Shown in pieces: positions 50,060 to 58,181 of a DNA stretch of 64,000 nt (the stretch's first letter is position 1; the number at the start of each line of letters is the position of its first letter). This stretch comes from Azospirillum sp. 412522 (GTDB lineage Bacteria > Pseudomonadota > Alphaproteobacteria > Azospirillales > Azospirillaceae), in assembly GCF_019805165.1 (NCBI RefSeq), contig NZ_RWIJ01000014.1, positions 80,995 to 144,994 of the forward strand, written 5' to 3'. The notes beneath the pieces are model-generated. The model did no database searches. It was given only the letters and a program-made list of their open reading frames with translations, and was not told where the DNA came from. Made by a program: the position numbers and the translations under genes.

Positions 50060-50737
50060 ATGGAGGAATGGATCTTCCAGGTGACGGCCGTGGCCCTGCC
50101 GGCCATCCTCGCCATCACCCTGCACGAAGCGGCGCATGGCTTCGTCGCCTGGCGGCTGGGCGACGACACCGCCTACCGGCTGGGCCGCGTCACCTTCAAC
50201 CCGATCCGCCACATCGACCCGTTCGGCACGATCCTGCTGCCGGCGCTGATGTATTTCACCACCGGTTTCGTCTTCGGCTGGGCCAAGCCGGTGCCGGTGA
50301 ATTTCGCCCGGCTGGACCATCCACGCCGCGACATGGTTTGGGTGGCGCTGGCCGGTCCGGGGACCAACTTCCTGCTGGCGGTGGCGTCGGCGGTGATCTG
50401 GCGGCTGGTCGATGCGGGGAACGGCATGGTCGAGCTGTGGATCCTGACCGCCGCCCAGGTGTCGGTGCTGGTCAACGTCATCCTGATGGTCTTCAACCTG
50501 ATCCCGCTGCCGCCGCTCGACGGCGGGCGCGTCGCGGTGGGCATCCTGCCTGATTTCCTTGCGGTGCCGCTCGCCCGGCTGGAGCGCTTCGGGTTGCTGA
50601 TCCTGATGGCGGCCTTCTTTCTGCTGCCGATGCTGGGGCGCCAGATCGGCATGGATCTCAGCGTCATGCATTGGGTGCTGGGTCCGCCCGTGGACGCGGT
50701 GATCGATTTCATCCGCGCCCTGACCGGCAACGACTGA
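50060..50737 (+). CDS. Site-2 protease family (M50) intramembrane metalloprotease
   Basis: A protein of 225 residues with about five membrane segments. The zinc site HEAAH is at 22-26 within the first helix and the second ligand is in NLIPLPPLDGGRV. It belongs to the small, PDZ-lacking M50 group that often precedes scpA. GPGTNFLLA is also characteristic. Substrate is unknown; position between nagZ and scpA is conserved and does not itself reveal one. Confidence 0.9.
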   Translation: MEEWIFQVTAVALPAILAITLHEAAHGFVAWRLGDDTAYRLGRVTFNPIRHIDPFGTILLPALMYFTTGFVFGWAKPVPVNFARLDHPRRDMVWVALAGPGTNFLLAVASAVIWRLVDAGNGMVELWILTAAQVSVLVNVILMVFNLIPLPPLDGGRVAVGILPDFLAVPLARLERFGLLILMAAFFLLPMLGRQIGMDLSVMHWVLGPPVDAVIDFIRALTGND

Positions 50738-50747
50738 AGGGCATCGA

Positions 50748-51590
50748 ATGGCCGACCTGCTGGCCGAGCGCGAAGCCGACACCGTGGCCGTTGCGGAGGC
50801 GTCGCCGTCCGAACAACTGCTGCTGGTCCTGGACGGCTTCGAGGGGCCGTTGGACATGCTGCTGGCGCTGGGGCGCGACCAGAAGGTCGACCTGACGCGC
50901 ATCTCCATCCTGGAACTGGCCGACCAGTATCTCAGCTTCGTGGCAGAGGCGCGGAAGGTGCGGCTGGAACTGGCCGCCGACTATCTGGTGATGGCGGCGT
51001 GGCTGGCCTACCTGAAGTCGCGCCTGCTGCTGCCCGAACCGGAAGGGGAGGAGCCGTCGGGCGAGGACATGGCCGCCGCGCTCGCTTTCCAACTCCAGCG
51101 GCTGGAGGCGATGAAGGGGGCCGCGGCGAAGCTGTTCGCCCGCCCGCGGCTGGGCATCGACGTCCACCCGCGCGGCGCGCCGGAGGATCTGGACCTGCGC
51201 CGCAAGTCGGTCTACGAAGTCACCCTGTTCGACCTGCTGCGCGCCTACGGCCAACAGCGGGCCCGCAAGGACGCCGGGGTCCTGCACATCGCGCCGGTCC
51301 GCCTCTATTCGATGGAGGAGGCGGTGCGGCGCCTCTCCGCCCTGCTCGGCCACATGCCGGACTGGGCGACGCTGGCCAGCTTCCTGCCGGGCGGGGAGGG
51401 CGGCGGGCTGCTGACCCGGTCCGCCCTGGCGGCGCATTTCGCGGCGACGCTGGAGCTGGCCAAGGCCGGCCGGGTGGAACTGCGCCAGGAGGGCGCCTTC
51501 GCCCCGCTCTATGTCCGCGGACGCCCCGATGGCTCCCAGGGCGATGCCCAGTACGGCGACAGTTCGGAAGAAGTGCACTCGCATGATTGA
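50748..51590 (+). CDS. scpA: Segregation and condensation protein A
   Basis: The kleisin of the SMC-ScpAB condensin, 280 residues. Its N-terminal SMC-binding part is LVLDGFEGPLDMLLALGRDQKVDLTRI, followed by ADQYLSFVAEARKVRLELAADYLVMAAWLAYLKSRLLLP. The C-terminal winged helix includes AHFAATLELAKAGRVELRQEG. Overlaps scpB by eight bases. Confidence 0.95.
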   Translation: MADLLAEREADTVAVAEASPSEQLLLVLDGFEGPLDMLLALGRDQKVDLTRISILELADQYLSFVAEARKVRLELAADYLVMAAWLAYLKSRLLLPEPEGEEPSGEDMAAALAFQLQRLEAMKGAAAKLFARPRLGIDVHPRGAPEDLDLRRKSVYEVTLFDLLRAYGQQRARKDAGVLHIAPVRLYSMEEAVRRLSALLGHMPDWATLASFLPGGEGGGLLTRSALAAHFAATLELAKAGRVELRQEGAFAPLYVRGRPDGSQGDAQYGDSSEEVHSHD

Positions 51591-52230
51591 GGAAGCCGCC
51601 AACGCCCATCAGGCTGACGCCTGCGAGGCCGAAGCTCATGGGGCCGAAGCCCGCACCGGCAGGCTGCGCCTGCTGGAGGCGCTGCTCTTCGCCTCCGCCG
51701 AGCCGCTGGACGAGGAGACGCTGGCCGGCCGCATCGGTCCCGAGGCCGGCCTGCTGCTGGAGGAACTGCGCGCCCATTATGCCCGGCGCGGCGTCAATCT
51801 GGTGCGCACCGGCGGCGGCTGGGCTTTCCGCACCGCGGTCGATCTGGCGCCGGAGCTGCGGCGGGAGGAGGAGGTGTCGCGCAGGCTGTCCCGCGCGGCC
51901 ATCGAAACGCTGGCGATCATCGCCTACCACCAGCCGGTGACCAGGGGCGAGATCGAGTCCATCCGGGGCGTGGCGACCAGCAAGGGCACGCTGGACCTGC
52001 TGATGGAACATGGCTGGATCCGGCCGGGCAAGCGGCGGGAGACGCCGGGCCGGCCGCTGACCTGGATCACCACCGACCATTTCCTCGACCATTTCGGGCT
52101 GGAGACCCTGCGCGACCTGCCCAGCGTCGACGACCTCCGCGCCGCCGGGCTGCTGGACAGCCGTCCGGTTCTGCTCGGGCTGGGGACGATGGGCGACGAC
52201 AGCGCGGTCGGCACCGACGAGGAGGCGTGA
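51583..52230 (+). CDS. scpB: Segregation and condensation protein B
   Basis: The kite subunit of condensin, 215 residues, with two winged-helix domains: LLEALLFASAEPLDEETLAGRI and then IETLAIIAYHQPVTRGEIESIRGVATSKGTLDLLMEHGWIRPGKRRETPGRP, the ScpB signature. A Glu/Ala-rich N-terminal extension of 24 residues precedes the fold. ATG at 51583 inside the end of scpA indicates coupled translation. The tat genes follow after about 160 bases. Confidence 0.95.
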   Translation: MIEEAANAHQADACEAEAHGAEARTGRLRLLEALLFASAEPLDEETLAGRIGPEAGLLLEELRAHYARRGVNLVRTGGGWAFRTAVDLAPELRREEEVSRRLSRAAIETLAIIAYHQPVTRGEIESIRGVATSKGTLDLLMEHGWIRPGKRRETPGRPLTWITTDHFLDHFGLETLRDLPSVDDLRAAGLLDSRPVLLGLGTMGDDSAVGTDEEA

Positions 52231-52388
52231 GCGACGCGGCAGCCCCGGTTTTTCGCCGGTCCGCGCGAATTCCCGTGAAACCTCAATGACAACCGGTTAA
52301 GGATGGTGGGGCGAACGTTGCGGGCCACCGGCCTTTCTGCCATAGTGCCGGCCCGCCGCAAAGGCCGTTCAAACGTGATAGGCGCGCC

Positions 52389-52628
52389 ATGGGTTCCTTC
52401 AGCATCTGGCACTGGATCATCGTTCTTCTGATCGTTCTTCTCCTGTTCGGCGCCGGGAAGCTGCCGAAGGTGATGGGCGATCTCGCCAAGGGCGTGAAGT
52501 CCTTCAAGGCGGGCCTGCAGGACGACAGCGACGATGCCACCCCGGGCGCCAACGCCAAGACCATTCCGAACCAGCCTGCCAACACGGCCGAGACCACGGC
52601 CAAGAAGGACGAGGCGGTCCGCAGCTGA
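52389..52628 (+). CDS. tatA: Twin-arginine translocase subunit TatA
   Basis: A 79-residue protein: a short N-terminal membrane helix (SIWHWIIVLLIVLLLFGAGK), the LFGAGKLPKVMGDLAKGVKSFKAG amphipathic helix typical of TatA/E, and a Lys/Glu/Ala tail. Oligomerises to form the membrane-weakening pore stage of folded-protein export. First of three tat genes. Confidence 0.95.
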   Translation: MGSFSIWHWIIVLLIVLLLFGAGKLPKVMGDLAKGVKSFKAGLQDDSDDATPGANAKTIPNQPANTAETTAKKDEAVRS

Positions 52629-52702
52629 CCGGCGGGCGTGCGGCGTTCCTGCACGGACGCCGCACGCCACCCTGCCCACCGCATTCGTGAAGCCGGAAGA
52701 AC

Positions 52703-53233
52703 ATGTTCGACATCGCTTGGTCCGAACTGATGGTGATCGCCGTCATCGCCCTTGTGGTCATTGGGCCCAAGGATCTGCCCAAGGCGATCTTCACGCTCGG
52801 CAAATGGGTGCGCAAGGCGAGAGGCGTCGCGCGCGAATTCCAGACCCACATCGACGACATGATGCGGGAGACCGAGTTGGACGAGCTTCGCAAGGAAGCG
52901 CTGAAGACCCGCGACCTTAACATCAAGAAGATGATGGAAGACACCATCGACCCGCAGGGCGAAGTGGGCAAGGCCTTCGACCCCAAGGGCTTCGATGTCG
53001 GTCTGAACGGTCATGCCGGCAGCCCCCCGGAACCGGACCTGCCGCAGGCGCCTTCGCCGGTTGCCGACACTCCCGCCGCTCCGATGGTCACCGACAGCGT
53101 GGCGCCCTCCGCGGCCCCGTCGCCGATCACCACCGAACCGCCGCAACCCGCTCCGGCGCCGGTGCCGCAGCCCGTTCCGGCCGCGCGGCCGGACGCCGTG
53201 GCCGCCGCCCAGCCGACCGACAAGCAGACCTGA
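52703..53233 (+). CDS. tatB: Twin-arginine translocase subunit TatB
   Basis: A protein of 176 residues. It starts MFDIAWSELMVIAVIALVVIGPKDLPKAIFTLGKWVRKAR, the TatB-specific membrane and amphipathic helices (with the conserved Glu at 8), continues as charged helix to about 110, and ends in a Pro/Ala tail. With TatC it forms the receptor for twin-arginine signal peptides. Sixteen bases separate it from tatC. Confidence 0.95.
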   Translation: MFDIAWSELMVIAVIALVVIGPKDLPKAIFTLGKWVRKARGVAREFQTHIDDMMRETELDELRKEALKTRDLNIKKMMEDTIDPQGEVGKAFDPKGFDVGLNGHAGSPPEPDLPQAPSPVADTPAAPMVTDSVAPSAAPSPITTEPPQPAPAPVPQPVPAARPDAVAAAQPTDKQT

Positions 53234-53248
53234 AGACAAAGACGGGCC

Positions 53249-54037
53249 ATGACCGGCGAAACGCAGCAGGACGAACTCGAAGACAGCAAAATGCCGCTGA
53301 TCGATCACCTGATCGAATTGCGGAACCGGCTGATGTGGTCGATCGGAGCCATCCTGATCGCCTTCCTGCTGTGCTATGCAGTGTCGGACAAGATCTATAA
53401 TTTCCTGGTCCAGCCGCTGGCCGACCTGCTGGCGGGGCAGGGGCGGCGGATGATCTACACCGGCCTGACGGAAGCCTTCTTCACCTATGTGAAGGTCGCC
53501 TTCTGGGCCGGCTGCTTCATCTCCTTCCCGATCATCGCCAGCCAGATCTGGATGTTCGTGGCGCCGGGCCTCTACAAGCACGAGCGCAAGGCGTTCCTGC
53601 CCTTCCTGGTGGCGACGCCGGTGATGTTCCTGACCGGCGCCGGCATCGTCTATTATTTCATCTTCCCGATGGCTTGGCGCTTCTTCCTGGGCTTCGAGTT
53701 CCACCCCGACGGCAGCAACGCCCTGCCCATCGAGTTCGAGGCCCGCGTCGGCGAATACCTGCATCTGGTGATGTCGCTGATCTTCGCCTTCGGCATCGCC
53801 TTCCAGCTGCCGGTCCTGCTGACCCTGCTGGTCCGGGTCGGCATCATCAGCACCGACGCGCTGGCGTCCAAGCGGCGCTACGCCATCGTCGGCGCCTTCA
53901 TCGCCGCAGCGGTGCTGACGCCGCCGGACGTCATCAGCCAGGTCAGTCTGGCGGTGCCGCTGATCGCGCTCTACGAGATCGCGATCATCATCGGCCGCCG
54001 GATCGAGAAGGCGCGGGCGGCGGAGCAGGCCGAATAA
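53249..54037 (+). CDS. tatC: Twin-arginine translocase subunit TatC
   Basis: A membrane protein of 262 residues with six helices. It shows MPLIDHLIELRNRLMWSIGAIL (signal-peptide-binding face), FLVQPL, YTGLTEAFFTYVKVAFW and MFVAPGLYKHERKAFLPF. The Glu in LTEAF and the P-G-L-Y-x-H-E-R loop are family markers. A double hairpin follows. Confidence 0.95.
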   Translation: MTGETQQDELEDSKMPLIDHLIELRNRLMWSIGAILIAFLLCYAVSDKIYNFLVQPLADLLAGQGRRMIYTGLTEAFFTYVKVAFWAGCFISFPIIASQIWMFVAPGLYKHERKAFLPFLVATPVMFLTGAGIVYYFIFPMAWRFFLGFEFHPDGSNALPIEFEARVGEYLHLVMSLIFAFGIAFQLPVLLTLLVRVGIISTDALASKRRYAIVGAFIAAAVLTPPDVISQVSLAVPLIALYEIAIIIGRRIEKARAAEQAE

Positions 54038-54051
54038 TCCGGCAGCCCATC

Positions 54052-54102
54052 GGCCGCAGCGCTTTGCCTGCGGCCTTTTGCCGGCAGACACTTTGTCTGC
54101 CG
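54052..54102 (+). terminator. Double-hairpin terminator after tatC
   Basis: GGCCGCAG (54052-54059) pairs with CTGCGGCC (54068-54075) and is followed by TTTT, a Rho-independent terminator. A second stem, CGGCAGACA (54082-54090) with 54094-54102, follows at once and may strengthen it. Confidence 0.75.
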
Positions 54103-54209
54103 TGACGCAGGGTAATAATCCGTCCGTCGTGGACATGCCGCCATTCTCGCGCTAAAAGCACGGTTCGGCCGATGGAAGGCCGCAGCCGCGCACCCGGAGC
54201 CTTGACCGT

Positions 54210-56879
54210 ATGCAGACCGCCAACGACATCCGTCGCACGTTCCTGGATTTCTTCGCCAAGCAGGGCCATCAGAAGGTCGATTCGTCGCCGCTCGTGCCGC
54301 GCAACGACCCGACGCTGATGTTCACCAACGCCGGCATGGTCCAGTTCAAGAACGTCTTCACCGGTGCCGAGGCGCGGCCCTACAAGCGCGCCGTCACCTC
54401 GCAGAAATGCGTGCGCGCCGGCGGTAAGCACAACGACCTGGACAATGTCGGCTACACCGCGCGGCACCACACCTTCTTCGAGATGCTGGGGAACTTCTCC
54501 TTCGGCGACTATTTCAAGGACGACGCCATCGCGTTCGCCTGGAATCTGATCACCAAGGAGTACGGCCTGCCGGCCGACAAGCTGCTGGTGACGGTCCACA
54601 CCTCGGACGAGGACGCGGCGGCGATCTGGCGCAAGGTCGCCGGCCTGTCGGACGACCGCATCATCCGCATTCCGACCGACGACAATTTCTGGCGCATGGG
54701 CGATACCGGCCCCTGCGGTCCCTGCTCGGAGATCTTCTTCGACCATGGCCCGTCGATCGCCGGCGGCCCGCCGGGCAGCCCGGACCAGGACGGCGACCGC
54801 TTCATCGAGATCTGGAACCTCGTGTTCATGCAGTATGAACAGCTGGGTCCGGACAATCTGGTGCCGCTGCCCAGGCCGTCGATCGACACCGGCATGGGGC
54901 TGGAGCGTCTTGCCGCCGTCCTGCAGGGCAAGCACGACAACTACGACATCGACCTGATGCGGGCGCTGATCATGGCGTCGGCCGAGGCGACCAAGACCTC
55001 GCCGGACGGCGCCCATGCCGTGTCGCACCGCGTCATCGCCGACCATTTGCGCTCGACCTCCTTCCTGATCGCCGACGGCGTGCTGCCGTCGAACGAGGGC
55101 CGCGGCTATGTGCTGCGCCGCATCATGCGCCGCGCCATGCGCCACGCCCACATGATCGGCGCGCGCGAACCGCTGATGCACCGTCTGGTCCCGGCGCTGA
55201 TCCAGCAGATGGGTGACGCCTATCCGGAGCTGAACCGCGCCCGCGCCCTGATCGTCGAGACGCTGAAGCTGGAGGAGACCCGCTTCAAGCAGACGCTGGA
55301 GCGCGGCCTGCGCCTGCTGGAGGACGAGGTCGGCCACCTCGGCGAAGGCCAGCCGCTGGCCGGCGACGTCGCCTTCAAGCTGTACGACACCTTCGGCTTC
55401 CCGCTCGACCTGACGCAGGATGTGCTGCGCGGGCAGGGCCGCGGCGTCGACGAGGCCGGCTTCAAGGCGGCGATGGACGAGCAGCGCCGCAAGGCCCGCG
55501 AATCCTGGGCCGGCTCGGGCGAGGTCGGCACCGAGAAGCTGTGGTACGAGATCAAGGACGAACTGGGCGCGACCGAATTCCTGGGCTACGACGCCGAGAT
55601 GGCCGAGGGCAAGGTGACCGCCATCGTCAAAGGCGACGCCCGCGTCGAGGCCGCCGCGGCCGGCGATCAGGTGATGGTCGTCGTCAACCAGACGCCCTTC
55701 TATGGTGAGTCGGGCGGTCAGGTCGGCGATGCCGGCGTGATCTTCTCGGCCGGCGGCGCCGAGGTCGCGGTTTCCGACACGCTGAAGAAGCTGGGCGCTG
55801 TGTGGGCCCATGTCGGCAGCGTCACCAAGGGCACGCTCAAGGTCGGCGACGTGGTCGAGCTGCGGGTGGACGGCCAGCGCCGCTCCGCCATCCGCGCGAA
55901 CCACTCCGCCACCCACCTGCTGCACGAGGCGCTGCGCCATCGCCTGGGCGACCATGTCACCCAGAAGGGCTCGCTGGTGGCGCCGGAGCGTCTGCGCTTC
56001 GACATCAGCCAGCCGACCGGCCTGTCCGCCACCGACATCGCCGCCATCGAGGACGAGGTGAACCGCCGCGTTCTGGCGAACAGCGAGGTCATCACCCGCC
56101 TGATGTCGCCGGACGAGGCGCGCGCCCAGGGCGCCATGGCCCTCTTCGGCGAGAAGTACGGCGACGAGGTCCGCGTCGTCTCCATGGGCGGCCCGCATGG
56201 CGAGCAGGATCGCGATTATTCGATCGAGCTGTGCGGCGGCACCCACGTCCGCCGCACCGGCGATATCGGCGTGTTCAAGATCGTCTCCGAAGGCGCCGTC
56301 GCCGCCGGCGTCCGCCGCATCGAGGCGCTGACCGGCACCGGCGCCAAGGCGTGGCTGTCCGAGCGCGACCATCTGCTGACCGAGGCGGCGAGCGTCCTGA
56401 AGGTGAAGCCAGACGAGGTCCCGACCCGCGTGGCGGCCCTGGTCGAGGAGCGTCGCAGGATGGAGCGCGAGCTGGCCGAATTGCGTCGCCAAGTGGCGAT
56501 GGGGGGCGGTGCCAAGGCCGATGGCGGCAACGAGGCGAAGGACGTCGCCGGCGTCAAGGTCGCCGCCCGCGTGGTTGAAGGCCTGTCCGCCAAGGACCTG
56601 AAGCCGATGGCCGACGAGCTGAAGAAGCAGGTCGGCTCCGGCGTCGTGGTGCTGATCGCCTCGAACGAGGGCAAGGCCTCCATCGTCATCGGCGTGACCG
56701 ACGACCTGACGGGGTCTTTGAGCGCCGTCGATCTGGTCCGCGTCGGCGCCGAGGCGCTGGGCGGCAAGGGCGGCGGTGGCCGGCCGGACATGGCACAGGC
56801 CGGCGGCCCCGACGCCTCGCTGGCTCCGGCGGCGATCGAGGCCATCGAAAAGGCGATCGCGGCCAGGAAGGCCTCCTGA
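54210..56879 (+). CDS. alaS: Alanyl-tRNA synthetase
   Basis: A class II synthetase of 889 residues with catalytic core (TANDIRRTFLDFFAKQGH, PLVPRNDPTLMFTNAGMVQFKNVF), tRNA-recognition helices, an editing domain with the zinc ligands NHSATHLLHEALR and CGGTHVRRTG, and a C-terminal DHHA1 domain (about 780-889, with GSGVVVLIASNEGKASIVIGV). It charges tRNA-Ala and clears Ser/Gly mischarging. Full length; ATG at 54210. Confidence 0.96.
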   Translation: MQTANDIRRTFLDFFAKQGHQKVDSSPLVPRNDPTLMFTNAGMVQFKNVFTGAEARPYKRAVTSQKCVRAGGKHNDLDNVGYTARHHTFFEMLGNFSFGDYFKDDAIAFAWNLITKEYGLPADKLLVTVHTSDEDAAAIWRKVAGLSDDRIIRIPTDDNFWRMGDTGPCGPCSEIFFDHGPSIAGGPPGSPDQDGDRFIEIWNLVFMQYEQLGPDNLVPLPRPSIDTGMGLERLAAVLQGKHDNYDIDLMRALIMASAEATKTSPDGAHAVSHRVIADHLRSTSFLIADGVLPSNEGRGYVLRRIMRRAMRHAHMIGAREPLMHRLVPALIQQMGDAYPELNRARALIVETLKLEETRFKQTLERGLRLLEDEVGHLGEGQPLAGDVAFKLYDTFGFPLDLTQDVLRGQGRGVDEAGFKAAMDEQRRKARESWAGSGEVGTEKLWYEIKDELGATEFLGYDAEMAEGKVTAIVKGDARVEAAAAGDQVMVVVNQTPFYGESGGQVGDAGVIFSAGGAEVAVSDTLKKLGAVWAHVGSVTKGTLKVGDVVELRVDGQRRSAIRANHSATHLLHEALRHRLGDHVTQKGSLVAPERLRFDISQPTGLSATDIAAIEDEVNRRVLANSEVITRLMSPDEARAQGAMALFGEKYGDEVRVVSMGGPHGEQDRDYSIELCGGTHVRRTGDIGVFKIVSEGAVAAGVRRIEALTGTGAKAWLSERDHLLTEAASVLKVKPDEVPTRVAALVEERRRMERELAELRRQVAMGGGAKADGGNEAKDVAGVKVAARVVEGLSAKDLKPMADELKKQVGSGVVVLIASNEGKASIVIGVTDDLTGSLSAVDLVRVGAEALGGKGGGGRPDMAQAGGPDASLAPAAIEAIEKAIAARKAS

Positions 56880-56893
56880 TCTTTGCTGAAACC

Positions 56894-56924
56894 CGGCCCT
56901 CGGATCCTTCCGGGGGCCGTTTTT
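56894..56924 (+). terminator. Rho-independent terminator of alaS
   Basis: CGGCCCTCGGA at 56894-56904 pairs with 56909-56919 (one G-U pair) around TCCT, then TTTTT at 56920-56924. A textbook intrinsic terminator 15 bases after the stop. Confidence 0.9.
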
Positions 56925-56956
56925 CTATTCGCGCCCTTTTCTCCCAAGGTCCGGCG

Positions 56957-57289
56957 ATGGAACTCCCGACTCTTCCCTTCACCGTCACCGACTGGTCCGC
57001 CGTTCCCGTCACCGAGCATCCCGGCGAGACCGGCCTTGCCCGCTGGCGCAGCTTCCATGCCGGAGAGCTGCGGGTGCGGCTGGTCGAATATACGCCGGGC
57101 TATCTGGCCGATCATTGGTGCGACCGCGGCCATGTGCTGTTCGTGGTCAGCGGCGAACTGGTCACCGAGCTGAAGGACGGCCGCCGCTTCGTCCTGACCG
57201 CCGGCATGAGCTATCAGGTGTCAGATTTCGGCGACCACCCGCACCGGTCCTCGACCGAAATCGGCGCCACCCTGTTTATCGTGGACTGA
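56957..57289 (+). CDS. Cupin-fold protein of the DHCW-motif type
   Basis: A single-domain cupin of 110 residues. RVRLVEYTPGYLADHWCDRGHVLFVVSGELVTELKDGRR carries the DHxC-like motif (here DHWCDRGH), and SYQVSDFGDHPHRSSTEIGATLFIVD completes the barrel. The family is small and its biochemical function is not established. The short non-coding stretch before it is the alaS terminator. Also possible as a sugar-isomerase-like cupin, but the motif favours the DHCW group. Confidence 0.85.
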   Translation: MELPTLPFTVTDWSAVPVTEHPGETGLARWRSFHAGELRVRLVEYTPGYLADHWCDRGHVLFVVSGELVTELKDGRRFVLTAGMSYQVSDFGDHPHRSSTEIGATLFIVD

Positions 57290-57316
57290 AACACCATCGT
57301 TTGAGGGAGCAGGCCC

Positions 57317-58159
57317 ATGCGCTTCACCGGAACCGACCGCTATGTCGCCACCGACGACCTGACGGTGGCGGTCAACGCCGCCATCACGCTGGAGCGGCCG
57401 CTTCTGGTGAAGGGCGAGCCCGGCACCGGCAAGACGGTGCTGGCGGTGGAGATCGCCCGCGCGCTGAACAAGCCGCTCTTGTCCTGGCATGTGAAGTCGA
57501 CCACCAAGGCGCAGCAGGGCCTCTACGAGTACGACGCGGTCAGCCGCCTGCGCGACAGCCAGCTGGGCGAGGCGAAGGTCCACGACATCGCCAACTACAT
57601 CGTCCGCGGCAAGCTGTGGGAGGCCTTCGAGGCTCCGGAGGCTCCGGTGCTGCTGATCGACGAGATCGACAAGGCCGACATCGAGTTCCCCAACGACCTG
57701 CTGCTCGAACTCGACCGCATGGAGTTCCATGTCTACGAGACCCGGCAGACGATCAAGGCGGCCAGGCGTCCCATCGTCATCATCACCTCCAACAACGAGA
57801 AGGAACTGCCGGACGCCTTCCTGCGCCGCTGCTTCTTCCACTACATCCGCTTCCCCGAGCGCGAGACGATGGAGCGCATCGTCGAGGTCCATTACCCCGG
57901 CCTGAAGGCGGCGCTGCTGCGCGAGGCGCTGAACCTGTTCTACGATTTGCGCGAAGTTCCAGGCCTGAAGAAGAAGCCGTCCACCTCCGAACTGCTGGAC
58001 TGGATCAAGCTGCTGATGGTCGAGGACATCGACCCGGAGACCCTGCGCGCCAAGGACGCCCGCACCTTGATCCCACCGCTCTGCGGCGCGCTGCTGAAGA
58101 ACGAGCAGGACGTGCACACGCTGGAACGGCTGGCCTTCCTGGCCAAGCGGGGGCGGTAA
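57317..58159 (+). CDS. MoxR-type AAA ATPase
   Basis: An ATPase of 280 residues. LVKGEPGTGKT is Walker A, PVLLIDEIDKAD is Walker B, IITSNNEKELPDAFLRRCFFHYIRFP has sensor 1 and the arginine finger region, and the C-terminal lid is helical. This version, with STTKAQQGLYEYDAVSRLRDSQ, is the CoxD/NorQ-like group that usually acts as a chaperone with a von Willebrand (CoxE/NorD) partner inserting metal cofactors. That partner is not adjacent; the convergent sbcC gene follows after 22 bases. Confidence 0.9.
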   Translation: MRFTGTDRYVATDDLTVAVNAAITLERPLLVKGEPGTGKTVLAVEIARALNKPLLSWHVKSTTKAQQGLYEYDAVSRLRDSQLGEAKVHDIANYIVRGKLWEAFEAPEAPVLLIDEIDKADIEFPNDLLLELDRMEFHVYETRQTIKAARRPIVIITSNNEKELPDAFLRRCFFHYIRFPERETMERIVEVHYPGLKAALLREALNLFYDLREVPGLKKKPSTSELLDWIKLLMVEDIDPETLRAKDARTLIPPLCGALLKNEQDVHTLERLAFLAKRGR

Positions 58160-58181
58160 GGGGCTGCCGCCCCCCGCTCCC